From Caulobacter sp. Root1455 (lineage in GTDB: Bacteria > Pseudomonadota > Alphaproteobacteria > Caulobacterales > Caulobacteraceae): a stretch of DNA of 64,000 nt. A program made the translations under genes and the position numbers. Positions 52,612 through 59,599 of the stretch are shown piece after piece; position 1 is the first letter of the stretch; every line of letters begins with the position of its first letter. A model generated the notes under the pieces. It saw only the letters and a program-made list of their open reading frames with translations. It did no database searches and was not told where the DNA came from. The stretch is from contig NZ_LMFQ01000021.1 in assembly GCF_001426905.1 (NCBI RefSeq), forward strand, positions 150,587-214,586. The letters are read 5' to 3'.

Positions 52612-53379
52612 CTAGCCGGCCTTCTTGGCGGCCGGGCTCGCGCCGGCCAGCGGCGCGGCCGCGGCCTGGGCCGAGAGATCGGCGGCCGGCTTGTCGGCGG
52701 CGGCCAGGGCGGCGCGCTGCTTGGCGATGGCCTCGGACGACAGGCGGTTGGCCAGGCGCTCGGTCAGGATCTTGGCGTCGTTCGGCGACATGTTGGCCAG
52801 GATCATGCTGAGCGTGCGTTCCTTCATCCTGGCGGCGATGGGCAGGCGCACGCTGTCGTCCAGCACGCTCATGCGCGCGGCGGCGTCCTTGGGCTTCATG
52901 GCCGAATAGACCAGCACCATGCGGTTGGCCTCGACCTCCTTCTGGGCGTCGGCCTGGCCCAGCAGGCCCTGGATCTCGCCCTTCATGCCGGTCAGCGCCT
53001 TCATCTTGGCGTCGAGCTTGGCCTCGGCGGCGTTCAGCAGCTGCAGCTGGACATCGATATCCTGCTCGCGCTGGTCCAGCTGGCCGCGGCGCTGGCCCAG
53101 GCTCTGCAGCACGCGCAGCTCGGCCGGCGACAGGCCGGCTTCCTTGGCCAACTCGGTCGACGACGGCGCGCAGATCGGCGGCGGCGTCTTGGCGGCGGCG
53201 TCCTTGCCGGCGTCGGCGGCCGAGGCGGCCTTCTCGCCGGGCTTGGCCGCGCTCTCGGCGAAGGCCTTGGCGCCGCTCAGCATGTCCGGAAAGGACTTCG
53301 CGCCCGCCAGGGCGTTGACGGCGAGCACGCCGACGACGGTGACCCCGATGATCGGCAGGATGCGCGGAACGTTTTTCAT
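52612..53379 (-). CDS. motE: MotE-family flagellar chaperone-like protein
   Basis: A 255-residue protein with one N-terminal membrane anchor (ILPIIGVTVVGVLAVNALAG), an Ala/Lys linker, a coiled coil (LGQRRGQLDQREQDIDVQLQ; LNAAEAKLDAKMKALTGMKG), and a MgtE-N-like helical domain (YSAMKPKDAAARMSVLDDSV; MKERTLSMILANMSPNDAKI). MotE helps MotC, and so the motor, in rhizobia. Its ATG overlaps the upstream TGA (ATGA) of the DUF6468 gene. Confidence 0.85.
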   Translation of the reverse strand: MKNVPRILPIIGVTVVGVLAVNALAGAKSFPDMLSGAKAFAESAAKPGEKAASAADAGKDAAAKTPPPICAPSSTELAKEAGLSPAELRVLQSLGQRRGQLDQREQDIDVQLQLLNAAEAKLDAKMKALTGMKGEIQGLLGQADAQKEVEANRMVLVYSAMKPKDAAARMSVLDDSVRLPIAARMKERTLSMILANMSPNDAKILTERLANRLSSEAIAKQRAALAAADKPAADLSAQAAAAPLAGASPAAKKAG

Positions 53380-53960
53380 CGACGGCCTCTAAAGGTCGAA
53401 CCGGGGCGCGGCGGATCTTCCGGGCCCTCGAACAAGTCATCATCCATCCGCGCCCGTGAACGCGGAGTTTCCTTCGGCGCGGAAGGCCGCGCGGCGGGCG
53501 GCGGCGGAGCGTCGCGCGGGATGCGGGCCTCGCGCTCCAGCAGCTTTTCGAAGTCCTCGGCGCGCAGACGGCGCGGGGTCTCCGGCGGAAGCTCCGGCTG
53601 GGGCGCGCGCATCGGACGCGAGGCGGCGGCGGGGCGCGCGGTCGCGGTCCCTGAAGGGGAAGCCGGCGGCGGCGTGACCATCGGCCGGTCCAGGCGCTCG
53701 TCCAACTGGGCGGCCAGGGCCTGGGCCTTGGAAATGCGATCGGCCAGGGTGTCGGCGGCCTCGTCGGTGGCGGCGCGCAGATCGGCCAGGCCCTGCTCGG
53801 CGCGCATGGCGGCGCGGTCGAGGTCGGCCACGGCCTTGGTGAAGCCCTCATGACTGTCGCGCAGGGCTTTCAGCCGGCGCTCGAGGCGCATGCCGAAGGC
53901 CAGGGCGATCAGCAGCAGGACCGCCAGCAGACCGTTGAGAGCGATGGCCGTCAGACTCAT
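53376..53960 (-). CDS. DUF6468 flagellar-operon membrane protein
   Basis: A 194-residue protein: one transmembrane helix (LTAIALNGLLAVLLLIALAF), then a coiled coil (RRLKALRDSHEGFTKAVADL; DLDRAAMRAEQGLADLRAAT) and a long disordered Pro/Arg-rich tail (TPPPASPSGTATARPAAASR). It overlaps fliM (ATGA) and motE (ATGA), so all three are translationally coupled. Orthologues sit in the same slot in Caulobacterales. Motility role by context only. Confidence 0.85.
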   Translation of the reverse strand: MSLTAIALNGLLAVLLLIALAFGMRLERRLKALRDSHEGFTKAVADLDRAAMRAEQGLADLRAATDEAADTLADRISKAQALAAQLDERLDRPMVTPPPASPSGTATARPAAASRPMRAPQPELPPETPRRLRAEDFEKLLEREARIPRDAPPPPAARPSAPKETPRSRARMDDDLFEGPEDPPRPGSTFRGRR

Positions 53961-55090
53961 TTCAGCTTCTGAACCGCTTTTCTGGCCGCCGAGGTCAGGG
54001 GCGCGTCGGCGCGCACGGCGATCGAGTGGTTGCGGCGGCCCATGCGCCCGCGGGTCAGCGGGATGGAGCCGGCGCGCAGCTCCACCGGGCTGTCGGGCGT
54101 GGCGTTGAGCATCAGGGTGTCGCCCACCTGCAGGTTCAGCACCTTGGACAACGGCAGTTGCTGCTCGTCGAGCACGGCGCGCACCTCCATCTGGGTGGTC
54201 CAGAGTTCGGTGGCCAAGTGGCCTTCCCAGATGTTGTCGCGGCCGAACTTCTCGCCCATGAACTGCTGGAGCAGCATCTTCCGGATGGGTTCGAGGGTCG
54301 CATAGGGCAGCAGAAGCTCGATTCTGCCGCCGCGGTCTTCCATGTCGATCCGAAGCTTCACGAGAATCGCGGCGTTGGCCGGCCGGGCGATGGCCGCGAA
54401 GCGCGGATTGGTCTCCAGACGGTCCAGGCTGAACGACACCGGGTGCAGGGGCTCGAAGGCCGCCTTGGCGTCGTTGAGCACGACCTCGACCATCCGCTGC
54501 ACCAGCACCCGCTCGATGGTGGTGTAGGGCCGGCCCTCGATGCGCATGGCCGCGGTGCCGCGACGGCCGCCCAGCAGCACGTCGACGATCGAGTAGATCA
54601 GGTTGGAGTCGACCGTCAGCAGGCCGTAGTTGTCCAGCTCCTCCGCCCGGAACACCGCCAGGATGGCCGGCAGCGGGATCGAGTTCAGATAGTCGCCGAA
54701 GCGGATCGAGCTGATGTTGTCGAGGCTGACCTCGACGTTGTCCGAGGTGAAGTTCCGCAGGGACGTCGTCATCAACCGCACCAGGCGGTCGAAGACGATT
54801 TCCAGCATCGGCAGGCGCTCGTACGAGACCAGGGCCGAGTTGATGATCGCGCGGATGCCGGTGCGGTCGTCGTTGCCGTCGCCGGACATGTCGAAGCCCA
54901 GCAGGCTGTCGATCTCGTCCTGGTTCAGGATGCGTTCGGCGCCCATGCCGTCGCCGCCGCCGTCGTCCCAGCCGCCCATCCCGCCGCTGAAGTCGCCGAA
55001 TTGGTTGTCGCCCACCCCGCCGCCTTCGGCGGGCGGGTTTTCCGAGGCCCACTGGGCCATCGCGGCCTGATCGTCGATTTCTTCCGCCAT
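53957..55090 (-). CDS. fliM: Flagellar motor switch protein FliM
   Basis: A 377-residue protein. The N-terminal CheY-binding motif ERILNQDEIDSLLGFDMSGD is intact after an acidic/Gly-rich leader. The FliM middle domain shows IRAIINSALVSYERLPMLEI and VLLGGRRGTAAMRIEGRPYT; the SpoA/FliN-like C-terminus shows LNLQVGDTLMLNATPDSPVE. It forms the C-ring with FliG and FliN. It begins 27 bases after the fliL stop and continues into DUF6468. Confidence 0.96.
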   Translation of the reverse strand: MAEEIDDQAAMAQWASENPPAEGGGVGDNQFGDFSGGMGGWDDGGGDGMGAERILNQDEIDSLLGFDMSGDGNDDRTGIRAIINSALVSYERLPMLEIVFDRLVRLMTTSLRNFTSDNVEVSLDNISSIRFGDYLNSIPLPAILAVFRAEELDNYGLLTVDSNLIYSIVDVLLGGRRGTAAMRIEGRPYTTIERVLVQRMVEVVLNDAKAAFEPLHPVSFSLDRLETNPRFAAIARPANAAILVKLRIDMEDRGGRIELLLPYATLEPIRKMLLQQFMGEKFGRDNIWEGHLATELWTTQMEVRAVLDEQQLPLSKVLNLQVGDTLMLNATPDSPVELRAGSIPLTRGRMGRRNHSIAVRADAPLTSAARKAVQKLK

Positions 55091-55117
55091 GTCGGTTCGC
55101 CTCAGCCAGCCCGAAGG

Positions 55118-55726
55118 CTAGTTGATCAGCATCTCCTCGATCAGCACCGCGTTCACCTTGGAGGGCGCGGCGACCAGATTAACGCGACGCAGCAGCTCGG
55201 CGCGCAGCTGATAGCTGCCCTGGCTGCCGTTGAGGTCTTCCGGACGCATTTCGCGCAGGAAGGTCTGGAACATGTCCTGCAGACGCGGGAGGTTCGAGGT
55301 CAGATGCTCGGCCGTCTCCTCGTCGGGCAGTTCGAAGGTCAGCTTCAGCTTCAGGAAGGTCGAGCGGCCGTCGGCGGCCTGCATGTTCACGACGATGTCG
55401 GGCAAGGTGTAGAACACCACGCCGTCGGGGCCTTCCTTGATCACCGGCGCGCCGGCCGCCGGAGCGCCGCCCTCCTTCGCGCCGTGGCCGCCCTTTTCTT
55501 CCTTTTTCTTTTCCTTCTTCGGCTTCGCGTGGCCCGCCTCGCCATGAGCGTCGGGCTTGGGCTTCAGAAGCAGAAACGTGGTCACGCCGCCGCCGACCAG
55601 CACGACGGCCGCCGCTGCCGCGATGATGATCATCATCGGCGGCTTCTTCTTCGCCGAAGCTTCGCCCTCGACGACGCCCTCTTCGCCTTCGGGGGCGGGA
55701 GCTTCCTGGGCAGGTTTCTTGGCCAC
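55118..55726 (-). CDS. fliL: Flagellar basal-body protein FliL
   Basis: A 202-residue protein: an Ala/Glu-rich cytoplasmic leader, a transmembrane helix (MMIIIAAAAAVVLVGGGVTT), a charged linker (KPKKEKKKEEKGGHGAKEGG), then the FliL stomatin-like periplasmic domain (FYTLPDIVVNMQAADGRSTF; LRREVNLVAAPSK-like end). It supports torque and stator stability. First gene of the minus-strand flagellar operon and controlled from the CtrA-type region at 55775-55789. Confidence 0.94.
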   Translation of the reverse strand: MAKKPAQEAPAPEGEEGVVEGEASAKKKPPMMIIIAAAAAVVLVGGGVTTFLLLKPKPDAHGEAGHAKPKKEKKKEEKGGHGAKEGGAPAAGAPVIKEGPDGVVFYTLPDIVVNMQAADGRSTFLKLKLTFELPDEETAEHLTSNLPRLQDMFQTFLREMRPEDLNGSQGSYQLRAELLRRVNLVAAPSKVNAVLIEEMLIN

Positions 55727-55774
55727 GCGCGCGGTTCCTTGGAATCTATCGATCTACTCATGCGTGGAGCATGG

Positions 55775-55789
55775 TTAACGATGTCTTTT
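55775..55789 (-). promoter_or_regulatory. CtrA-type box upstream of fliL
   Basis: On the minus strand: AAAA-N7-TTAACC (plus strand TTAA at 55775-55778, TTTT at 55786-55789), matching the CtrA consensus TTAA-N7-TTAA with one half degenerate. It is about 50 bp upstream of the fliL ATG. In C. crescentus fliL is a CtrA-controlled class II gene. Confidence 0.6.
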
Positions 55790-55815
55790 GAAGGCCATTT
55801 CGCCGCAGGCTGAAT

Positions 55816-55826
55816 CTGCCCGGCAG
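55816..55826. promoter_or_regulatory. Possible FlbD (ftr-like) enhancer
   Basis: CTGCC-C-GGCAG, an 11-bp palindrome about 85-95 bp upstream of the sigma-54 start of flgF. FlbD binds ftr sites near this distance in Caulobacter flagellar promoters. GANTC sites surround it (55812-55816, 55826-55830). Motif-level inference only. Confidence 0.4.
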
Positions 55827-55886
55827 ACTCGGTCACCGAGGCCGCGTTAACCTTCATTCTCGTTGAAATTACTGACTTTTCTGAGT

Positions 55887-55901
55887 TGGCACGAGGGTTG
55901 C
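55887..55901 (+). promoter_or_regulatory. Sigma-54 promoter of flgF
   Basis: TGGCAC-N5-TTGC with GG at 55888-55889 and GC at 55900-55901, ten bases apart: a canonical RpoN -24/-12 promoter. The transcript would start near 55912, 38 bases before the flgF ATG. It fits the class III flagellar position of flgF. Confidence 0.85.
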
Positions 55902-55949
55902 TTGCAGACTTGCGGCGCATTTGTCGCGCCAGCCGTCTCGGTAACCGTC

Positions 55950-56687
55950 ATGGATAACGCGCTGTATGTGGGACTTTCGCGGCAGATGACTCTGCGCCGC
56001 GAGCTCGACATCGTGGCCAACAACATCGCCAACGCCAACACGACCGGCTTCAAGGTCGAGGCGCTGATGGTCCGCACCGAGCCGGCGAAACCGGCCCGCA
56101 CCGCCGGCGGCGCGAACCCCGTGAAGTTCGTGCTGGACGACGGCGTGGCGCGCGATTTCAGCCAAGGCGCGCTGACCCAGACGGGCGGCGACTTCGACCT
56201 GGCCCTGGAAGGCCAGGGCTTCTTCAAGGTCTCCACGGCCGGCGGCGAGCGCTACACCCGCGACGGCCGCTTCACCATGAGCCCCGAGGGCAAGCTGGTC
56301 ACCCAGAACGGCGCGGCCGTGCTGGACGAGGGCGGCGGCGAGATCAACCTCGACCCGCTCAAGGGCCCCGTCACCATCGCCCGCGACGGCACGGTCAGCC
56401 AGGGCGCCGAGCGCTCCGGCAAGATCGCCGTGGTGCGCCCCACCGACCTGGCCGCGTTCCGCAAGGACGGCGACAACCTCTATCGTAACACCACCAACGA
56501 CACCCCCCAGGCCGCCCCGAACGCCGCGATCCATCAGGGCATGCTGGAAGCCTCCAACGTCCAATCGATCACCCAGATCACCAAAATGATCGAGGTCAGC
56601 CGCGCTTACGAGAGCATGGCCAAGATGATGGACCAAACCTCGGAACTGTCCCGGAGCGCCGTCGAGCGCCTGGGCAAGCCGCAGTAA
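55950..56687 (+). CDS. flgF: Flagellar basal-body rod protein FlgF
   Basis: A 245-residue rod protein: MDNALYVGLSRQMTLRRELD, then VANNIANANTTGFKVEALMV (rod N-terminal signature), ALTQTGGDFDLALEGQGFFK (FlgE/F/G core) and SNVQSITQITKMIEVSRAYE (C-terminal D0 motif). ATG 55950 follows GTAACCGTC. Proximal rod, periplasm. First gene of the flgFGAH operon under the sigma-54 promoter at 55887. Confidence 0.95.
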   Translation: MDNALYVGLSRQMTLRRELDIVANNIANANTTGFKVEALMVRTEPAKPARTAGGANPVKFVLDDGVARDFSQGALTQTGGDFDLALEGQGFFKVSTAGGERYTRDGRFTMSPEGKLVTQNGAAVLDEGGGEINLDPLKGPVTIARDGTVSQGAERSGKIAVVRPTDLAAFRKDGDNLYRNTTNDTPQAAPNAAIHQGMLEASNVQSITQITKMIEVSRAYESMAKMMDQTSELSRSAVERLGKPQ

Positions 56688-56699
56688 GGATAACCCACG

Positions 56700-57488
56700 A
56701 TGCAAGCGCTTCGCACCGCCGCGACCGGCATGTCGGCCCAACAGCTGAACGTCGAGGTCATCTCCAACAACATCGCCAACATGAACACCGTCGGCTTCAA
56801 GCGCCAACGGGCCGAGTTCCAGGACCTGATCTACCAGACCATCGAGCGCGCCGGCTCGCAGTCGTCCGGCGACGGCAACGTGGTCCCGACGGGCATCCAG
56901 ATCGGCGGCGGCGTCAAGGCCGGCTCGGTCTACCGGATCCACGAGCAGGGCACGCCGTCCATGACGAACAACGAGTTCGACGTGGCCATCCAGGGCAAGG
57001 GCTTCCTGCAGATCCTGCTGCCCTCGGGCGAAACCGCCTACACGCGGGCCGGCAACTTCTCGACCAATGACCAGGGCCAGATCGTCACCGAGGACGGCTA
57101 CACCGTCCAGCCGGGCATCACGATCCCGCAGAACACCGTCGCCACCACCATCACCAAGACCGGCCTGGTGCAGGTGAAGCTGGACGGCGATCCGACGCCC
57201 CAGACCGTCGGTCAGCTGGAACTGGCAAACTTCATGAACGAAGGCGGCCTGGAAGCGATCGGCGACAACATGTTCATGGAGACCGCCGCCTCGGGCGCGG
57301 CCAACATCGCCGCTCCCGGCCAACCGGGCTTCGGCACCCTGCTGCAGAACTACACCGAAGCCTCGAACGTAGACTCGGTCAGCGAAATCACCGCCCTGAT
57401 CGTCGCCCAGCGCGCCTACGAGATGAACTCCAAGGTCATCACCACGGCCGACCAGATGCTCCAGGCCACCTCGAACCTGAGGTCGTAA
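56700..57488 (+). CDS. flgG: Flagellar distal rod protein FlgG
   Basis: A 262-residue protein: MQALRTAATGMSAQQLNVEV, NNIANMNTVGFKRQRAEFQD, VAIQGKGFLQILLPSGETAY, and the C-terminal SNVDSVSEITALIVAQRAYE. This is the full FlgG layout with the N- and C-terminal coiled coils. AAGGATAACCC precedes the ATG. It begins 12 bases after flgF. Confidence 0.96.
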   Translation: MQALRTAATGMSAQQLNVEVISNNIANMNTVGFKRQRAEFQDLIYQTIERAGSQSSGDGNVVPTGIQIGGGVKAGSVYRIHEQGTPSMTNNEFDVAIQGKGFLQILLPSGETAYTRAGNFSTNDQGQIVTEDGYTVQPGITIPQNTVATTITKTGLVQVKLDGDPTPQTVGQLELANFMNEGGLEAIGDNMFMETAASGAANIAAPGQPGFGTLLQNYTEASNVDSVSEITALIVAQRAYEMNSKVITTADQMLQATSNLRS

Positions 57489-57492
57489 GCTC

Positions 57493-58236
57493 ATGAAAGT
57501 TCTCGCCCTTTCCTTCGCCGCACTGCTGATCGCCACGCCGGCCCTGGCCGGTCAGGCCGTCTCGCTGCGGTCCGACACCACAGACGCCGACGGCCGCATC
57601 ACCCTGGGCGAGCTGTTCGACGGGGCCGGCGCGGCCTCGGACGTGGTGATCGCCAACCGCATGGGTCCGTCGGCCGTGCTCGACGCCGGCGCGGTTCAGG
57701 TCGCCGCCCGCCGGGCCGGCCTGGACTGGGCCAACAGCAACGGCCTGCGCCGGATCATCGTCCGCCAAGGCTCCGACACCACCTTGGCCAGCGCCCAGCG
57801 CGGCAACGTGGAAGTTCTTGCCTACGCCCGCAGCCTGGCCACCGGCGAGATCGTCCAGCCCGAGGACCTGGTCTGGGTGAAGGTCGCCGCCGGCGCGTCG
57901 GACGCGCCCCGCGACGCCGACGACCTGATCGGCATGACCGCCAAACGCCCGCTGCGCCAGGGCGCGGCCGCCAGCCTGCGCGACGTCTCGACCCCGCAGG
58001 TCATCAAGGCGGGCGATATCGTCGCAGTCACCTACGAGGACGACGGCGTGGCGCTGACCTTGCAAGGCAAGGCCATGGCGGCGGCGGCCATCGGCGAAAA
58101 CCTGATGGTCCAGAACACCGCCAGCAAGAAGATCATCGAGACCGTGGTCACCGGACCCGGCTCGACCGCCGTCGGTCCGCGGGCGATGCGCCTGAAGGCC
58201 AACCGTAACAACACGCTGCGCTACGCCGCTCGCTGA
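57493..58236 (+). CDS. flgA: Flagellar P-ring chaperone FlgA
   Basis: A 247-residue secreted protein: signal peptide MKVLALSFAALLIATPALAG, a beta-rich N-terminal part (SDTTDADGRITLGELFDGAG) and a SAF domain (VLAYARSLATGEIVQPEDLV; TAKRPLRQGAAASLRDVSTP). FlgA helps FlgI P-ring assembly in the periplasm. Four bases after flgG. Confidence 0.93.
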   Translation: MKVLALSFAALLIATPALAGQAVSLRSDTTDADGRITLGELFDGAGAASDVVIANRMGPSAVLDAGAVQVAARRAGLDWANSNGLRRIIVRQGSDTTLASAQRGNVEVLAYARSLATGEIVQPEDLVWVKVAAGASDAPRDADDLIGMTAKRPLRQGAAASLRDVSTPQVIKAGDIVAVTYEDDGVALTLQGKAMAAAAIGENLMVQNTASKKIIETVVTGPGSTAVGPRAMRLKANRNNTLRYAAR

Positions 58237-58250
58237 GAAGGTCACAACCG

Positions 58251-58967
58251 ATGCGCCCCGCCCTCGCCGTTCTCCTGCTGCTCGTCCCGCTCGCCGCTTG
58301 CTCGACCGTCACCGAAGCGGTGAAGGGTCCGGAACTGGCGCCGGTCGGCTATCCGGCCCAGCTGGCGCCGATGACCCAGCAATACGCCGCCCAGCCCCAG
58401 GCCGCCTCGGCCAACTCGCTGTGGCGCACGGGCGCGCGCACCTTCTTCAACGACCAGCGCGCCAGCAAGGTCGGCGACATCCTGACCGTCAACATCGACA
58501 TCGACGACAGCGCCACCACCAAGAACCAGACCTCGTCGTCGCGCACCTCCGGCAGTTCGCTGGGCGTGCCGAACTTCCTGGGCCTTGAGTCGAGCCTCGG
58601 GAAGATCCTGCCGGGCGGCTATGACCCGGCCAACATGGTCAACACCAAGTCGACCAACTCCAACGCCGGGGCCGGCGCGGTGAACCGCTCGGAAAAGATC
58701 AGCCTGACCATCGCCGCCGTCGTCTCGGGCGTGCTGCCCAACGGTAACCTGGTGATCCAGGGCACCCAGGAGGTGCGCACCAACGCCGAACTGCGCCAGC
58801 TGACGGTCGCCGGCATCGTGCGCCCCGAGGACATCTCCTCGGCCAACACCATCAAGCACACTCAGATCGCCGAGGCCCGCATCAGCTACGGCGGCCGGGG
58901 CGACATCAGCCGCGTCCAGAAGACCCCGGGCGGCCAGGCGCTGGTCGAGAAATTCTCGCCGTTCTAG
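58251..58967 (+). CDS. flgH: Flagellar L-ring protein FlgH
   Basis: A 238-residue outer-membrane lipoprotein. Signal peptide with lipobox LVPLAACSTV (Cys at residue 17 is lipidated). Core motifs: LWRTGARTFFNDQRASKVGD, LTVNIDIDDSATTKNQTSSS, and LVIQGTQEVRTNAELRQLTV. Forms the L-ring. Last gene of the operon; GGGG-CTTGAA-CCCC right after the stop is a weak hairpin. flgI is not in the window. Confidence 0.95.
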   Translation: MRPALAVLLLLVPLAACSTVTEAVKGPELAPVGYPAQLAPMTQQYAAQPQAASANSLWRTGARTFFNDQRASKVGDILTVNIDIDDSATTKNQTSSSRTSGSSLGVPNFLGLESSLGKILPGGYDPANMVNTKSTNSNAGAGAVNRSEKISLTIAAVVSGVLPNGNLVIQGTQEVRTNAELRQLTVAGIVRPEDISSANTIKHTQIAEARISYGGRGDISRVQKTPGGQALVEKFSPF

Positions 58968-59084
58968 GGGCTTGAACCCCAAACGGCTTGAGCGGACTCC
59001 TTGATCGGGCGGGCGCGCGGGGCCAGATTACCCTGCGTCACAGCGCTCGCCCGGACTCGTCGGGCCTGATCCGGAGCCGACCTC

Positions 59085-59594
59085 ATGAACAAGCGCGCTC
59101 GCGCCTACTCCGCCCTGGTCGGCGCCGCTCTGTTGGCCGCCGCCCTGCCCGTCGCCGCCAGCGCCCAGTCGTACAGCGGCCCGATGGGCGTGACCGGACG
59201 CTGGGCGATCGACCTGCCGCGCTCGAAGTTCAACGCCGCCCTGACCGGCCCCGCGCCGCTGCGCGGCGAGCTCGACGTCACCATCGACGACGGCAAGGCC
59301 CTGGCCTGGACCCTGGTCGAGGTGGACGAGGCCGGCGTCGCCGCCCTGCAGTTCGCCCACGCCGTGCTCGACGGCCCGCCGACCCTGGCCGTGGTCAACC
59401 TGAACCTGGTGAAGATCAGCGTGCAGCGCGTCGGCCAGAGCGCGGTGACCGTCACCACCCATGGCGAACGGGACTCGCGCCATCAGTCGATGAAGGTCAC
59501 CCGCACCGACCCGGACACCTTGTTGGTCGAACAGGACATTGACGGTCAGCCGGGCCCGCCGGACCAGACGCTGATCCTGACACGGGTGAAGTAG
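59085..59594 (+). CDS. Secreted hypothetical protein
   Basis: A 169-residue protein with a signal peptide (YSALVGAALLAAALPVAASA). The mature part is beta-rich: MGVTGRWAIDLPRSKFNAAL, GELDVTIDDGKALAWTLVEV, and RTDPDTLLVEQDIDGQPGPP. No catalytic motif is visible; the repeated F...L.D...A pattern suggests a lipocalin-like barrel. GGAGCCGACC upstream of the ATG. Convergent with the lyase gene, five bases apart. Confidence 0.75.
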   Translation: MNKRARAYSALVGAALLAAALPVAASAQSYSGPMGVTGRWAIDLPRSKFNAALTGPAPLRGELDVTIDDGKALAWTLVEVDEAGVAALQFAHAVLDGPPTLAVVNLNLVKISVQRVGQSAVTVTTHGERDSRHQSMKVTRTDPDTLLVEQDIDGQPGPPDQTLILTRVK

Positions 59595-59599
59595 CCGCC

